Part shown: positions 1 through 9,929 of the stretch, in pieces
How positions within the stretch are numbered: the first letter of the stretch is position 1
Layout: every line of letters starts with the position of its first letter
Source of the DNA: Sabulibacter ruber
GTDB lineage: Bacteria; Bacteroidota; Bacteroidia; Cytophagales; Hymenobacteraceae
DNA: 64,000 nucleotides
Direction: 5' to 3'
Assembly (NCBI RefSeq): GCF_017355955.1
Contig: NZ_JAFFID010000001.1
Coordinates: 2,604,001 to 2,668,000, forward strand
Translations under genes and position numbers: made by a program
The notes under the pieces: generated by a model
Seen by the model: only the letters and a program-made list of their open reading frames with translations
The model's database searches: none
What the model was told of the DNA's origin: nothing

Positions 1-243
1 GCGCAACCTGATTGCACCAGAAGCGCGTGTGATAGCGGGTCTGGAAGTTGTAACAGCAGCACCGTAAGCCGGTACTCGAGTCAGCAGAGTATAGTTTTTA
101 GCCACACCATCCACCACTGATTTGGCATTGTAAGTAGCAGCATCAAATTCTACAACAGCTTTTTCATAAACAATGTCATCGTTTTCTATGCAAGAGTTCA
201 GGAAAAATACTGCTAAGGCAAATATATAAAGTAGGTTCTTCAT
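1..243 (-). CDS. Lipoprotein downstream of SusC/SusD, C-terminus outside window
   Basis: Only the first 81 codons are present; the gene continues left of base 1. The product starts MKNLLYIFALAVFF and has a lipobox LNSC (Cys18), so it is an exported lipoprotein, probably on the outer membrane. The visible mature part has no motif I can assign. It starts 12 bp after the SusD stop, so it is the third gene of the operon SusC-SusD-lipoprotein. In Bacteroidetes this position is often taken by a small surface glycan-binding (SusE-like) lipoprotein or a short unknown one. That role is inferred from position only. The ATG at 241-243 has no visible Shine-Dalgarno sequence. Confidence 0.75.
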   Translation of the reverse strand, partial: MKNLLYIFALAVFFLNSCIENDDIVYEKAVVEFDAATYNAKSVVDGVAKNYTLLTRVPAYGAAVTTSRPAITRASGAIRLR

Positions 244-255
244 TTTTAATAACAA

Positions 256-1770
256 TTAATAACCGCTGTTTTGCTTCAAATTAGGATTCCCGTCAACATC
301 AGCCTGAGGTACTGCTGGCAGAATCACATCTTCAGTGAAGGCAACTGTTGCACCAGTAGCAGGCTTCAGAATATCCAATCCTAATCTCTTCAGGTCAAAG
401 AATCTGTGTCCTTCAAACGCGAATTCTAATCTGCGCTGCAGGAGAATCTCATTTTTCAGATCCTGACCTAAGGCAAGAGACGGCTCCAGCCCTCTGTTAG
501 TTCTAATTCTGTTGACGTCTAGCAGGGCATTTACGTCACCGCCAGCAGTATTCGCATAAGCCTCAGCTCTGTTTAAATACATCTCTGCAATGCGAATCAC
601 TGGAATGTTATCCACGTTGATGAACCCACTTTTTCCTAAGAACTTGGTAGTCTCCACGTATGGAGCACCTCTACCCGCAGTTCCTAACTCAAACAGTAGA
701 TTCCTAACATCGGAAGAACGAGCTGTGATGGCCGCGTTAGCAGTACCGTTACCAGTAACAGTGATACCTAAAGCAGATAAAAGAGATGGAGTAGGAACTA
801 GGTCACCAAATCCACCAGTCTGGTTACGGTTTCCTCTTTGAACCAAGGTAGTGAAAGCAGTCTGCAGAGACTCGTTCACCCCATTGCTTTCTGCTTGAGC
901 AGAAAACTGGATTTCAAAGATGGATTCTGGATGCACAGCACCACCCCAGGCAGCAACATAGTTTCCAGCATTGGTCAGAGAAGCACCTCTCGTATCAATT
1001 GCCGCAGTAGACATTTCAATTACCTTAGGATAATCCTTTCTGTACAAGGCTACCCGTGAGTACAATGCCTGAACCGCCACTTTAGAAGCTCTGCCTGGTG
1101 TAGAAAAAGCACCGCCAGTACCATATTTGGCAATAGCATCATCCAAGTCAGCATAGATGGCAGTATATACATCCTCAATAGCTGGTCTGCTTGGTTTGAA
1201 TTCCAATGCCGCTGCTGGAGTTTTGAAGGCAGTAGTAACAACAGGAACGCCTCCTCTGTTTTTAGCATCTACAACTGCTCCAGGAATGTAAGCATAAGCT
1301 CTTACCAAGTCAAAGTGATACAAGGCTCTCAAAAACTTAAGTTCAGCTATGTAACTGTTCTTCAGATCTTCTGTAACGGTAGCTCCTTGCAAAGTTGGGA
1401 TAGCATCCAGAATATAGTTAATTCTGGCAATAGCGTTGTAGGAAGTTGTCCAATGGGTAAAATGGTTGGCTGCTCCTCTAATGTTAGCAGCTTCGTTTAC
1501 CAAACGGCCAGACTTACCAGTAGCCATTCCATTATCAGCTAGTGCTTCAGGCAAAGTAACTAGTCTGTTACCGTACTCAGTTAAGCCTTTTAGTGGCACA
1601 TATACGCCAATGATAGCCGCTTCTACGTTTTCTCTTGTGGTAAGCGCAGTACTGGCGTCGATTGCTGTTTCTGGATTGATTTCGATCAACTCATCGCAAG
1701 AGATGGAAGAGAAAGAAATACACGCAGCAAGAGCAATCGTATTTATTTTATATAAAAAACTTTTTTTCAT
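256..1770 (-). CDS. SusD/RagB family nutrient-binding outer-membrane lipoprotein (pair 1)
   Basis: The 504-residue product has a type II signal peptide with a lipobox ending at Cys25 (SSISC). The family's usual end is present: an EILLQRRLEFAFEGHRFFDLKR block at about 440-462 and a final NPNLKQNSGY. SusD proteins are helical TPR-like lids that hand glycans or peptides to the partner SusC channel in the outer membrane. It lies 11 bp after the SusC gene (1782-4817), so the two are co-transcribed. The substrate cannot be read from the sequence and no glycoside hydrolase is in view. Length is normal for the family (450-550 residues). Confidence 0.95.
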   Translation of the reverse strand: MKKSFLYKINTIALAACISFSSISCDELIEINPETAIDASTALTTRENVEAAIIGVYVPLKGLTEYGNRLVTLPEALADNGMATGKSGRLVNEAANIRGAANHFTHWTTSYNAIARINYILDAIPTLQGATVTEDLKNSYIAELKFLRALYHFDLVRAYAYIPGAVVDAKNRGGVPVVTTAFKTPAAALEFKPSRPAIEDVYTAIYADLDDAIAKYGTGGAFSTPGRASKVAVQALYSRVALYRKDYPKVIEMSTAAIDTRGASLTNAGNYVAAWGGAVHPESIFEIQFSAQAESNGVNESLQTAFTTLVQRGNRNQTGGFGDLVPTPSLLSALGITVTGNGTANAAITARSSDVRNLLFELGTAGRGAPYVETTKFLGKSGFINVDNIPVIRIAEMYLNRAEAYANTAGGDVNALLDVNRIRTNRGLEPSLALGQDLKNEILLQRRLEFAFEGHRFFDLKRLGLDILKPATGATVAFTEDVILPAVPQADVDGNPNLKQNSGY

Positions 1771-1781
1771 TTGAAGAAATA

Positions 1782-4700
1782 TTAGAATCCTAATTGAACA
1801 CCAACGGTGACGTTTTTACCATTAGGGATGATCCCTAAAGCGGTAGAATAAAATTCCGGATCGTACCCAGGGAAATCTGTGTAGGTGTACAGGTTCGTAC
1901 CTTGTACATACACTCTGCCGCTTGTTAAGAATCTAACTCTTGAGATCAGACTTTCAGATAGGTTATAGCCAATCTGAACGTTTTTCAATCTGATATAATC
2001 TGTTTTCAAATAGTTGCGAGAAGAGGCTGTAACGTGGTTGTTTCCTTGAGCCTCTGCACCATTCACATATGGTCTTGGCACATCAGTGATTTGGCCAGGA
2101 GTTGTCCATCTACGATCATAAAGCTCTTGCAAGCCGTTGAATGATCTGTTACCATTCTCCATCAAGAACGCATACTGCTGATCAAGTTCTTTTCTCCCGT
2201 ATTGGTACTGGAATAAGAAAGTGAAGTCAAATCCTTTGTAAGAAAAGGTGTTTTCTACGCCACCTGTGTGCTTAGGACGAGTAGTACCAATGTTTCTTCT
2301 GTCTGTTGACGCATTCAAGGTATAAGTGATGTTACCATTACCATCGTACCACATTGGTCTACCTGTTGCAGGGTTTACACCGGCGTACTCATAAGACCAG
2401 ATAGTTCCTATGTCTTCACCAACCCGGATACCAGGTCTGCCAGGCAGCACTTCGTTACCACCGTATAATCTGGTTACCTCATTATGAATATAGGTATAGT
2501 TGAAGTTTGTTCTCCACTGGAACCCTCCAAGGTCAAGGTTTACTGTGTTCAGTTCAACCTCCAAACCTCTCTGCTCCATAGCACCTACGTTTGTCCATAC
2601 GCTGGTAAAACCAGTGGTAGACTGAAGTGGCTGCTCAAATAAAAGGTCATCATTCTCTTCAATGAAGGCACCCAAAGTACCAGTCACTCTGTTTTTCAGG
2701 AAGGCGAAGTCAATACCCATGTCCAACATGGTACGTACTTCCCACTTCAGGTCTTCATTAGCAAGGCCGGTTGGGGCAATACCTGGAGCACTGCGGTAAA
2801 TACCAGCGGTTCCATAAAGCGGACGGGCCAAGAAGTTGTCAATACCATCACGACCGTTTTTCCCCCAGCTAGCTCTCAACTTTAAAGAGTTGATCCACTC
2901 GATATCTTTCAAGAAATTTTCCTCAGAGATGTTCCACGCCGCGGCAACACCTGGGAATACACCCCAACGGTTGTTGATACCAAAACGAGAAGAACCGTTA
3001 TAAGAAACAACACCTCTTAGGGAGTATTTCCCATTGAACAAATAGTTGATAGAACCAAATACAGCATTTCTCTTATAGCCAGTGTAGCCTGAGCTTAAGC
3101 TTACCGGGTTAGCAGCTGCACTCAAAAGTCTGAACTCTGGAGAAGGGAAACCAGTACCGCTAGATGACATGTTTCTGCGCTGCTCGGTTCTCCACTCAAA
3201 ACCAGCCTGGGCATCAACCTTGTGGATTTCATTAAAAGTTTTAGTGAAGTTCAACAACTGCACTGTCTGGAAGTTGGTGTTCCAGTCTGCAGCAGCAAAC
3301 CCGTACCCTCTAACGTTGAAACCATCAGCAGTTCTTGGGTCATAATAGAAATCTGACTGGATGTTGCTGTAGTCTAAGCTATAAGATGAGCGGAAAGACA
3401 AGCCAGGAACAATCTTGTAGACAGCAGCAATTGAACCGATTACTGAATTCGTTCTTTGAGTACCGCCAGACCACTCGTTTACCGCCAATACGTTTTGGTT
3501 CAAGATACCGGCAAATACCTGGCCGCTTCCTGTTAAACCATAATACGTACCGTTTTCATTTCTGAATGGGTTACTTGGGAGGATTAAGCTACCTGCAAAT
3601 GTTGGGCTACCAATAGTAGAACCACTTGTTACATAAGGAGCAGTCTGATGGAATGAGCTTAAGTTTAATCTGGTTTCAAAGCTCAATTTATCAGTAGCGC
3701 TGTGATCAAGGTTCAGGCGTAGAGTTCCTCTTCTAAAGTCAGCAGCAGTTACAATAGCCTCCACCTGGTTGTAACCTCCAGAAATGAAGAACGATGTTTT
3801 CTCGTTTCCTCCACTCGCTGAAACTTCATAGTTATTCACCTTCCCGCGTTGGAACAATTCGTTTTGCCAGTCATAAGTTGGCAATGCTGCTAATTGTGCA
3901 TCAGTGGCAGTAGAAGGAAGCCCTACTTCGGTCAGTGTATTGGTTCTTGCAGATGCAGCAGAGCTCCCAGAGTTAACTCTTGCCTCGTACCTCATCTGGT
4001 AATAATCCTGTGTATTTAATACATCGTATTTTCTGAGCGCCTCAGAAAAACCAGTGTAGTAGTTGGCTGTAAATCTAGTTCTGCCAGCTTTACCTCTTTT
4101 AGTTGTAATGATTACTACACCATTTGCAGCCTGTGAACCATAGACCGCAGCTGTTGCAGCATCTTTGATAACTTCTATTGACTCAATATCATTTGTATTG
4201 ATAGAAGCCAAAGGGTTAGATTCTGTATAAGATACCCGGCCACCCCCTGTGCTGATTTGCACACCATCTACAATGTAGAGCGGCTGAGTACTTGCGTTAA
4301 CAGAACCAATACCACGGATCTGCACATTAATAGCACCTCCTGGCAAACCATTGTTTGCTTGTACAATTACACCAGCTGCTCTTCCTTGCAATGCTTTGTC
4401 CAAAGACGGAATAGGCTGGTTTTGGATGGATGCTCCGCTTACCTGAGCAATCGCACCTGTTACTTCGCGTTTTTCCTGAACACCATAACCGGTAACTACG
4501 ATCTCTGAAATCTGGCGAGAATCAGAAACCAAGCGCACGTTTACAGTAGATTGGTTCCCAATGGCTACTTCCTGGTTTTGATAACCAATAAAAGAAAAGA
4601 CAAGGGTTCCTCCAGCGTTAGGCACCCCAATTGTGTAAGAGCCGTTCACATCCGTTGGTGAAGCGGTTGTGCTCCCTTTGAGTTGGACAGTCACACCAGG

Positions 4701-4817
4701 CATTCCCTCTCCTGATGTGGCATCCGTCACTCGTCCTGTCACAGTTCGATTTTGCGCCCACGCCTGCCCCACAAGCGTCAGCAACAAAACGAAGCTGAAT
4801 AGTAAAGTTTTCTTCAT
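1782..4817 (-). CDS. SusC/RagA family TonB-linked outer-membrane transporter (pair 1)
   Basis: This 1011-residue product has a signal peptide (cleavage near residue 21, AWA-Q), a carboxypeptidase-regulatory-like domain at 24-100 (GRVTD, GYQNQEVAIG), the linker SEIVVTGYG at 104-112, and a plug domain at about 115-245 with DIESIEVIKDAA (210-221) and YGSQAANGVVIITTKRG (226-242). The rest is a beta-barrel ending in GVQLGF, as barrels of this class do. It imports a SusD-bound ligand using TonB energy. A promoter candidate sits 44 bp upstream (4861-4890). The first 110 residues are about 80% identical to the SusC of pair 2 while the barrels differ, so the two pairs probably take different substrates. 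Confidence 0.96.
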   Translation of the reverse strand: MKKTLLFSFVLLLTLVGQAWAQNRTVTGRVTDATSGEGMPGVTVQLKGSTTASPTDVNGSYTIGVPNAGGTLVFSFIGYQNQEVAIGNQSTVNVRLVSDSRQISEIVVTGYGVQEKREVTGAIAQVSGASIQNQPIPSLDKALQGRAAGVIVQANNGLPGGAINVQIRGIGSVNASTQPLYIVDGVQISTGGGRVSYTESNPLASINTNDIESIEVIKDAATAAVYGSQAANGVVIITTKRGKAGRTRFTANYYTGFSEALRKYDVLNTQDYYQMRYEARVNSGSSAASARTNTLTEVGLPSTATDAQLAALPTYDWQNELFQRGKVNNYEVSASGGNEKTSFFISGGYNQVEAIVTAADFRRGTLRLNLDHSATDKLSFETRLNLSSFHQTAPYVTSGSTIGSPTFAGSLILPSNPFRNENGTYYGLTGSGQVFAGILNQNVLAVNEWSGGTQRTNSVIGSIAAVYKIVPGLSFRSSYSLDYSNIQSDFYYDPRTADGFNVRGYGFAAADWNTNFQTVQLLNFTKTFNEIHKVDAQAGFEWRTEQRRNMSSSGTGFPSPEFRLLSAAANPVSLSSGYTGYKRNAVFGSINYLFNGKYSLRGVVSYNGSSRFGINNRWGVFPGVAAAWNISEENFLKDIEWINSLKLRASWGKNGRDGIDNFLARPLYGTAGIYRSAPGIAPTGLANEDLKWEVRTMLDMGIDFAFLKNRVTGTLGAFIEENDDLLFEQPLQSTTGFTSVWTNVGAMEQRGLEVELNTVNLDLGGFQWRTNFNYTYIHNEVTRLYGGNEVLPGRPGIRVGEDIGTIWSYEYAGVNPATGRPMWYDGNGNITYTLNASTDRRNIGTTRPKHTGGVENTFSYKGFDFTFLFQYQYGRKELDQQYAFLMENGNRSFNGLQELYDRRWTTPGQITDVPRPYVNGAEAQGNNHVTASSRNYLKTDYIRLKNVQIGYNLSESLISRVRFLTSGRVYVQGTNLYTYTDFPGYDPEFYSTALGIIPNGKNVTVGVQLGF

Positions 4818-4860
4818 GTGTTTTTTGGTTTGTTTGTAGAGATATGATTTGTTTGATATT

Positions 4861-4890
4861 CTAATATATAGAATTTATCAACATTAACAA
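4861..4890 (-). promoter_or_regulatory. Bacteroidetes-type promoter of SusC pair 1
   Basis: Read on the minus strand there is a TTG (4890-4888), exactly 19 bp, and TATATTAG (4868-4861), close to the TTG-N19-TAnnTTTG consensus of Bacteroidetes sigma-ABfr. The surrounding GTTAAGGATTTGTTA is repeated upstream of the second SusC gene with the same spacing to its -7 box. Confidence 0.6.
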
Positions 4891-5343
4891 ATCCTTAACA
4901 TATCATTTTTAGAAACATTTTTTAGTTTCATAACTCTACGTACTAAGACAAACCAAAATATTTTCCCATTTTAATATTAAACGCAGAAAATTTTTATCAC
5001 CAAAACAAAATACTCATTCTTTTTAAATATTTATTTTAAATATAAAAATATAGACCACAAACATTATTATTTCATGGTCCAAAGAAAGTTTGAAGTTAAA
5101 TAAGACAAATTGGAGAAATGCATAATAGAGCAAGATATGAGGAAAGCAAAAGTCAACAAATACATAACCCACTAGTTAACATTAGCTTATATCATTGTTA
5201 AATAATTAGAGGTTGAAGACTGCAGTGAAAACAATTTGATTGTTAGTCCTTTTCTTTTGTTCCAAAAGGAAATAAGCTTTTCCTATAGAATATACTTTTA
5301 TTGCACGCACTTGTACTTACCCATTCTACATGTCGTAGACAAT
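4891..5343. other. AT-rich spacer between the two SusC/SusD operons
   Basis: No credible reading frame, RNA gene or repeat is visible. The sequence is very AT-rich with A/T runs, especially near 4970-5060, and could hold regulator sites for the left operon. No specific operator is recognisable. Confidence 0.5.
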
Positions 5344-5379
5344 AAAAAAAGCCCTCTACAATTTAGTAGAAGGCTTTTT
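5344..5379 (-). terminator. Terminator after SusD pair 2
   Basis: The hairpin arms AAAAAGCCCTCTAC and GTAGAAGGCTTTTT (one mismatch) enclose a 7-bp loop, with T runs on both sides. It lies 25 bp after the SusD stop, in the place expected for its transcript end. Confidence 0.85.
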
Positions 5380-5403
5380 CATTGTTAGTTAGCAAGCGGT
5401 TTA

Positions 5404-6837
5404 TTAATAACCTGTGTTTTGCTCAATATTTGGGTTAGCATCACGCTCTCCTTGCGGAATTGGTTGAATTCTTTTTGGATTATCTACCTCAATCAATCTT
5501 GCAGTGGCAGGATGCTCGCTTGTGCGTTGGATTGGTCTATTCAAACGCATGAAGTCCCAGTATCTGTGGCCTTCAAAAGCAAGTTCTTTCCTTCTTTCTT
5601 TAAGGATATCTTCTATCAGTTGATCTCCAGCAGACACATAAGGAGCTCCGTTTCTGGTAGCAGCAAGTCCGTTCAACGTTAATAATGCGGCGGCCTCTTC
5701 TCCTGTTCTGGCTTGGGCTTCAGCCAAAATCAACACAACTTCTGCGTATCTGATAACTTTGATATCGTCTTTATCAGCAGCATTAGACGTGTTAGGGTAC
5801 TTATTTACAACATAGGCTGGATCTACTGTACCTTTCTTTCCAACTACTATAAGCCCTTTACGGACATCACCAGTAGTATACGTGTTATAAAGGTCAGTAG
5901 TAGCTAGCATATCTCCATAACCGTTCAGGTCATATAGGTAAGCTAATGCATTGGTTCCATTGTTGTTTACACCATCCAACCCTATCTCAAACAAAGTTTC
6001 CACTTTATTAGTCCTTGCGGCTCCAGATGCCCAATAAGAAGCAAAATCAGCAGCAGGCACCAACTTATACCCTGAGTTGTTTACAACATCCAAAGCGGCG
6101 GCCTTTGCCTTCACAAAATCACCCATGTATTGATATGCTCTCGCTTGCAAGGCCTTGGCGGCATATTTCGTAAAGAAAGCTGAGCTTTTGCTTACGGTCA
6201 TCAGGTTGTAAGCTTGATCTAAATCAGAAATGATTTGCGCGTAAACCTGCTGAACAGTACTTCTGGTTGGTTTGAAATTAGTGTAATACTCCGTTGGATT
6301 ACTCGTGCTAAATTCAGCAACAATAGGAACACCAGGAGCATTTGGATCAACGGTGTAAGGCTTAGCGAAAAACTTAACCAGTTCAAAGTGGCACAAAGCC
6401 CTTACTGCTAATGCCTCGCCTTTCAATTGGTTGACCGTAGCTTGATCTGCCTGGGTAACAGATGGAAGCTCAGCAAAAATCACCGTATTAGCCCGCAAGA
6501 TGGAGGTATACAGGGCACTCCACATATCACTCGGCTCGGCAGTAGCCACTGTTGTAGAAAAGTTGTTCTGGGTTAGATACCTTCCGGAGTTACTTGGCGC
6601 AATGTAAACATTGTCAGCCATTAAGTCGCCCATGATCGGAATGCTTCTACCAAAGGCACCAACAGCACGCAAGGAATTATACATACCATTAGCTGCTGCC
6701 TGCAAATCATTAGTAGTAACAATAGCCGAACCTACAGGCAAAGAAGTGTACGGCTCCTGATTCAGGAATTCATCACCACATCCGCTCAACAGTAAAGATG
6801 CTGAGAGAACAGACGTATATAAATACTTTTTAAACAT
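5404..6837 (-). CDS. SusD/RagB family nutrient-binding outer-membrane lipoprotein (pair 2)
   Basis: The 477-residue product has a lipobox LLSGC (Cys20) followed by GDEFLNQEPY, a common SusD start. Near the C-terminus it has ILKERRKELAFEGHRYWDFMR and the final NPNIEQNTGY. It is the surface lid of the SusC channel encoded 10 bp upstream (6848-9856). Two TAA stops follow each other at 5406-5401. It differs clearly from the SusD of pair 1 outside the family blocks. The ligand is unknown. Confidence 0.95.
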   Translation of the reverse strand: MFKKYLYTSVLSASLLLSGCGDEFLNQEPYTSLPVGSAIVTTNDLQAAANGMYNSLRAVGAFGRSIPIMGDLMADNVYIAPSNSGRYLTQNNFSTTVATAEPSDMWSALYTSILRANTVIFAELPSVTQADQATVNQLKGEALAVRALCHFELVKFFAKPYTVDPNAPGVPIVAEFSTSNPTEYYTNFKPTRSTVQQVYAQIISDLDQAYNLMTVSKSSAFFTKYAAKALQARAYQYMGDFVKAKAAALDVVNNSGYKLVPAADFASYWASGAARTNKVETLFEIGLDGVNNNGTNALAYLYDLNGYGDMLATTDLYNTYTTGDVRKGLIVVGKKGTVDPAYVVNKYPNTSNAADKDDIKVIRYAEVVLILAEAQARTGEEAAALLTLNGLAATRNGAPYVSAGDQLIEDILKERRKELAFEGHRYWDFMRLNRPIQRTSEHPATARLIEVDNPKRIQPIPQGERDANPNIEQNTGY

Positions 6838-6847
6838 TTCTATTTAC

Positions 6848-9800
6848 TTAAAAATTAACGTTTAATCCAAAAGTCACTGATTTAGACATTGGAATATCTG
6901 CGTTGGCCGCACTATTCACCCCTGCTTCTGGATCCATAGGAAGATTTTCGTCAAATGTCTTTGTAAGAAGGTTCGTTCCCCTCACATACACGTTCACTTT
7001 AGACAAGCCCAGGCCAGAGATCCACTCTCTCTTCAGGTCGTACCCTAAAGACAGGTTTCTCAATCTGATGAAATCTCCTTTGTATAAGAATCTTGTAGAA
7101 AGAGAGCTAGAGTTATTAGCGGAGTTATAGACATACTTAGGCACATCAGTAACATCACCAGGCTTTTGCCATCTATCCAAGGCTTTTCTGTATTTGTTGT
7201 TCAATGGACTTGCACCATCCATCATGTAAAATTCCCAACTGTCTCTCACATAGTTACCGAAGTTGTACACGATCAAGGCATCTAAAGTGAAACCTGCAAA
7301 AGAGAAGGTATTGTTAAATCCACCAAAGAATTTTGGAGAACCGCTCTTATACGGCACACGCGCTGCCTGGCTGTAAGAAGTTGTTTTCTCTGTTTTTTCA
7401 GCATCTCTCCACCACTGAGGGTTACCAGTTGCCGGGTCTACTCCAGCCCATTGGCGAACGTAGTACGTACGGTAATCATATCCTTCTCTGATCAGGTAAG
7501 CTCCGTCAATGATATCAGCACCGTCTACCAGTTTGGTTACTTTGTTCTTATTGAAAGCGATGTTGAAGTTCGTGTTCCATTTGAAGGCACCATCAATAGG
7601 ATATCCGCTAATGGTAACTTCAACACCTCTGTTCTTCATTTCCCCGATGTTCTGAAGAACTGAGCTAAAGCCGGTTGTTCTAGAGATTTGTCTGTTCAAC
7701 AACATATCACTGGTTGTTCTTTCATAATAATCAACTGTGATATTCAATCTGTCCTGGAAGAAACCTAAGTCAATACCAGCATCGAATGGTTTGTTTTGCT
7801 CCCAAGTCAACTCAGTATTACCTAAGTTGTTAAAGGCTCCACCTGGGGTGCTGTTATAGTTTAAGCCATACCCGAAAGTTGGACGCCAAGTGTAGTTCCC
7901 GATATCTCCGTTACCATTCACTCCGTAAGAAGATCTAACCTTTAAGGTTGATAAGAATTCAAGGTTACTCATGAATTCTTCTTCGTGCACATTCCAGCTT
8001 GCACCTACAGACCAGAAGTTACCATACCGGTTGCTAGAACCAAATCTGGAAGAACCATCTCTCCGGAAGGTACCACTCAGCACATACTTACCTTCATAAG
8101 TTAAATTCAGGGCAGAGATAATTGAGTTGAAGGTATAATCACTTCCGCTACCACTAGCGGCTACAGGAGTTGCAGCAACAGCAGAAGAAGGCAGATCGTT
8201 AGTTAAAGGATAGCCAGTTGTGTTTGTAGTGATGTTGTACTGAGCAGACTTTTGCGCCTCGTAACCTAAAGTAGCGTCTCCGGTTAGTTTTTCAACACCT
8301 GGCACATTGAATCTGTAGTTCAATTGATTTGTTGTGATCCAGTTGAAGATACGGGTATAGTAGTTGTAACCACGTCCGGTAACGGTTCTACCATCTCCGT
8401 GGAATGGGTTCCAGAACATCTCCTCCTCCAAGCTAGTATAGTCAATACCTACTTTTGAGGTGAATTTCAGATTTTGAAGGATATTCCAGGTAGCTCCAAT
8501 AGACCCAATAGCCTTTGCGTTTCTAAGCTCACGTTTATCATTCTCAACCAAATACAAAGGGTTGAAGTTACCAGTATAGCCTAAAGAACCAGCTCTGCTG
8601 ATATTCAAAGTACCATCCTCATTATAAGGGTTTTGAGTAGGCAACAAAAAGCCCGCGGACCCAATTGGGTTAGCAAACCCACCTCCGTTTGCTGGAGTAT
8701 GTTGGTTTACGTTGGACACATTCAGGGTATTGAAGAAGGAAAGCTTACTATTGATAGTATGATTCAAGTTCAACGTTCCAGACACTCTCTGCATGTCAGA
8801 GCCAATTACTGGCGCTTCTTGCTTGAAGTAACCTCCAGACACATAAAACTGTGTTTTGGCATCACCACCTGAAGCAGAAAGATTGTAGGTTTGTTGGTTA
8901 CCTCTTCTTGTAACCAGATCATACCAATCAGTATCAACGCCTGAACCAGCACCAAGAGCAGCAATTCTAGTATCAATTTCAGCAGTTGTGAAACCTCCAT
9001 TGTTAACCAAGCCTTCTCTGGTGAGTGTTAACCACTCGTCTGCGTTCAGCAATTGGCCTGCCTCTGGTAACTTAGCAATGTCTGTATAGCCATACTCAGC
9101 AGATGCATTGAATTTGGTTTGACCTGAACGGCCTTTCTTGGTAGTAATTAAAATTACCCCGTTAGCTCCTCTAGATCCGTAGATAGCAGTGGAAGCAGCA
9201 TCTTTCAACACGCTTACACTTTCAATGTCATTAGGGTTGAGACCAGCTAATTGGTTTGAAGTGGGAGTCAATCTGGAAACGTCACCTGTATTCAAGATCA
9301 CACCATCTACTACATAAAGTGGGTTAGAACCAGCGTTGATAGAACCAATACCTCTGATTCTGATTTGCTGGTTAGCACCTGGCTGGCCAGAGAAACCTAC
9401 AGACTGCAAACCTGCTACCTGACCTTGTAAGATCTGATCTACGGAAGGTAATGGTCTGTCTGCAATTTTATCAGCAGATACAGTTGACACAGAACCAGTC
9501 ATTTCATCCTTAGTCAGAGATTGGTAACCAGTTACAATTACTTCATTCAATGCACGGGCATCGGAAACCAAGCGAACGTTGATGGTTGACTGAGTTCCAA
9601 TGGCAACTTCTTGGTTTGTATAACCAATAAAGGAAAAGACCAATGTTCCTCCACCATTTGGAACACTGATAGAGTAATTACCTTCTACATCAGTTGGCGC
9701 AGCAACAGTAGATCCTTTTAGCTGAACGGTAACACCAGGCATTCCTTCTCCAGTCGCTCCATCAGTTACTCGTCCTGTCACAGTTCGGCTCTGTGCCCAC

Positions 9801-9856
9801 GCTTGTCCCACAAGCGCTAACAGCAAAACCAAACTGAAAAGTAAAGTTTTCTTCAT
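6848..9856 (-). CDS. SusC/RagA family TonB-linked outer-membrane transporter (pair 2)
   Basis: The 1002-residue product has a signal peptide to about residue 21, a carboxypeptidase-like regulatory domain at 24-100, the linker NEVIVTGYQ, a plug with DIESVSVLKDAASTAIYGSR and GANGVILITTKKGRSG at about 210-245, and a long barrel ending in FGLNVNF. It forms the outer-membrane channel for the SusD encoded 10 bp downstream. In place of the usual VTGYG just before the plug this protein has VTGYQ, a common variant. A promoter candidate lies 44 bp upstream (9900-9929). It is an ancient paralogue of the other SusC: alike in the N-terminal signalling part, different in the barrel. Confidence 0.96.
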   Translation of the reverse strand: MKKTLLFSLVLLLALVGQAWAQSRTVTGRVTDGATGEGMPGVTVQLKGSTVAAPTDVEGNYSISVPNGGGTLVFSFIGYTNQEVAIGTQSTINVRLVSDARALNEVIVTGYQSLTKDEMTGSVSTVSADKIADRPLPSVDQILQGQVAGLQSVGFSGQPGANQQIRIRGIGSINAGSNPLYVVDGVILNTGDVSRLTPTSNQLAGLNPNDIESVSVLKDAASTAIYGSRGANGVILITTKKGRSGQTKFNASAEYGYTDIAKLPEAGQLLNADEWLTLTREGLVNNGGFTTAEIDTRIAALGAGSGVDTDWYDLVTRRGNQQTYNLSASGGDAKTQFYVSGGYFKQEAPVIGSDMQRVSGTLNLNHTINSKLSFFNTLNVSNVNQHTPANGGGFANPIGSAGFLLPTQNPYNEDGTLNISRAGSLGYTGNFNPLYLVENDKRELRNAKAIGSIGATWNILQNLKFTSKVGIDYTSLEEEMFWNPFHGDGRTVTGRGYNYYTRIFNWITTNQLNYRFNVPGVEKLTGDATLGYEAQKSAQYNITTNTTGYPLTNDLPSSAVAATPVAASGSGSDYTFNSIISALNLTYEGKYVLSGTFRRDGSSRFGSSNRYGNFWSVGASWNVHEEEFMSNLEFLSTLKVRSSYGVNGNGDIGNYTWRPTFGYGLNYNSTPGGAFNNLGNTELTWEQNKPFDAGIDLGFFQDRLNITVDYYERTTSDMLLNRQISRTTGFSSVLQNIGEMKNRGVEVTISGYPIDGAFKWNTNFNIAFNKNKVTKLVDGADIIDGAYLIREGYDYRTYYVRQWAGVDPATGNPQWWRDAEKTEKTTSYSQAARVPYKSGSPKFFGGFNNTFSFAGFTLDALIVYNFGNYVRDSWEFYMMDGASPLNNKYRKALDRWQKPGDVTDVPKYVYNSANNSSSLSTRFLYKGDFIRLRNLSLGYDLKREWISGLGLSKVNVYVRGTNLLTKTFDENLPMDPEAGVNSAANADIPMSKSVTFGLNVNF

Positions 9857-9899
9857 TTGTTTTTGAGTTGTTTGTTAAGCTATGATTTGTTTTGATCGG

Positions 9900-9929
9900 C
9901 CAATTTACCGACTCTTTCAATAGTAACAA
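9900..9929 (-). promoter_or_regulatory. Bacteroidetes-type promoter of SusC pair 2
   Basis: On the minus strand TTG (9929-9927), 19 bp and TAAATTGG (9907-9900) match TTG-N19-TAnnTTTG with one deviation. It sits in the same TTAAGGATTTGTTA context and at the same distance from the ATG as in pair 1, which supports both calls. Confidence 0.6.
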
